Made by a program: the position numbers and the translations under genes
From: Selenomonas sp.
GTDB lineage: Bacteria > Bacillota_C > Negativicutes > Selenomonadales > Selenomonadaceae
Direction of reading: 5' to 3'
Assembly (NCBI RefSeq): GCF_024699275.1
Contig: NZ_JAILPX010000155.1
Location: 15,598-79,597, forward strand
DNA length: 64,000 nt
Notes under the pieces: generated by a model
The model's database searches: none
What the model was told of the DNA's origin: nothing
What the model saw: only the letters and a program-made list of their open reading frames with translations
Shown: positions 63,904-64,000 of the stretch, piece by piece
How positions within the stretch are numbered: the first letter of the stretch is position 1
Layout: every line of letters begins with the position of its first letter

Positions 63904-63989
63904 TGGTGCGGTCGATGGGACTTGAACCCATACGTCTTGTGAACACTACCCCCTCAAAGTAGCGCGTCTGCCAATTCCGCCACGACCGC
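63904..63989 (-). tRNA. tRNA-Leu (anticodon GAG)
   Basis: An 86-nt class II tRNA with encoded 3' CCA (63904-63906). Acceptor arms GCGGTCG and CGACCGC pair exactly. The anticodon stem CTACT/GGTAG holds loop TTGAGGG, giving anticodon GAG, which reads CUC and CUU. A long variable arm and the T-arm GGGTTCAAGTCCC confirm leucine identity. Confidence 0.93.
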
Positions 63990-63994
63990 GAATA

Positions 63995-64000
63995 TGGTGC
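63995..64000 (-). tRNA. 3' end of a further tRNA, cut by the window edge
   Basis: The last six bases read GCACCA on the minus strand, 5 nt before tRNA-Leu, as expected for the CCA end of an upstream tRNA in a cluster. Confidence 0.4.

Overview
The window reads as chromosomal DNA from a diderm Firmicute of the class Negativicutes, most like Selenomonas. That placement is my inference from gene content. Firmicute hallmarks are the RapZ-YvcK-WhiA cluster, a LevR-type sigma-54 activator driving a mannose-family PTS, PfkA and two-component YesM/YesN-like proteins. Outer-membrane-style glycan genes (GtrA, a DPM/ArnC-like GT2, an ArnT-like GT39) sit beside them. Most genes are on the minus strand. 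Many starts are GTG or TTG placed 6-9 nt after a strong GGAGG.

Layout, left to right. 1-2.3 kb: a structured repeat, then the pheA-aroF aromatic operon with a leader hairpin. 2.3-7.4 kb: a DEDDh exonuclease, a MobA-MobB fusion, a HAD phosphatase and a YesM/YesN-type two-component system. 7.6-11.5 kb: an iron-type ABC importer (ATPase, fused permease, lipoprotein). 11.7-17.4 kb: an alpha-glucoside unit (PTS IICBA, GH13 glucosidase, HAD phosphatase) and an RpiR regulator. 17.4-19.8 kb: ilvB-ilvN. 19.9-28.2 kb: CorC-like protein, DEAD-box helicase, DUF4127 protein, a second copy of the structured repeat, topB, and YkvA-like and DUF2325 proteins. 28.4-29.8 kb: lysA behind a perfect consensus promoter. 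29.8-36 kb: three tandem membrane diguanylate cyclases downstream of pfkA. 36-42 kb: mannose-family PTS (IIA-IIB-IIC-IID) behind a sigma-54 promoter, and its LevR-like activator. 42-52.4 kb: small and secreted proteins, tatD-metG, polysaccharide deacetylase, whiA-yvcK-rapZ and a HAD phosphatase. 52.5-55.4 kb: alr and small membrane proteins. 55.5-59.2 kb: a glycan-lipid modification operon. 59.3-64 kb: DUF6033 protein, a triplicated hairpin repeat, mazG, a DUF362 ferredoxin protein, a compact hidden transcription unit, a secreted lipase and tRNA-Leu(GAG).

Sugar entry links several regions: both PTS systems feed hexose phosphate to PfkA, and pfkA may be co-transcribed with the three cyclases, which would tie glycolysis to c-di-GMP. 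The most novel items are non-coding or very small: a roughly 175-nt unit at 62.2-62.4 kb with a perfect promoter, strong ribosome binding site, 22-codon frame with an in-frame TAG and a terminator; a two-copy structured repeat (1-243 and 24475-24682); a 22-bp perfect palindrome at 24706-24756; and the triplicated repeat at 60211-60557. No phage, complete insertion sequence or CRISPR array was seen.
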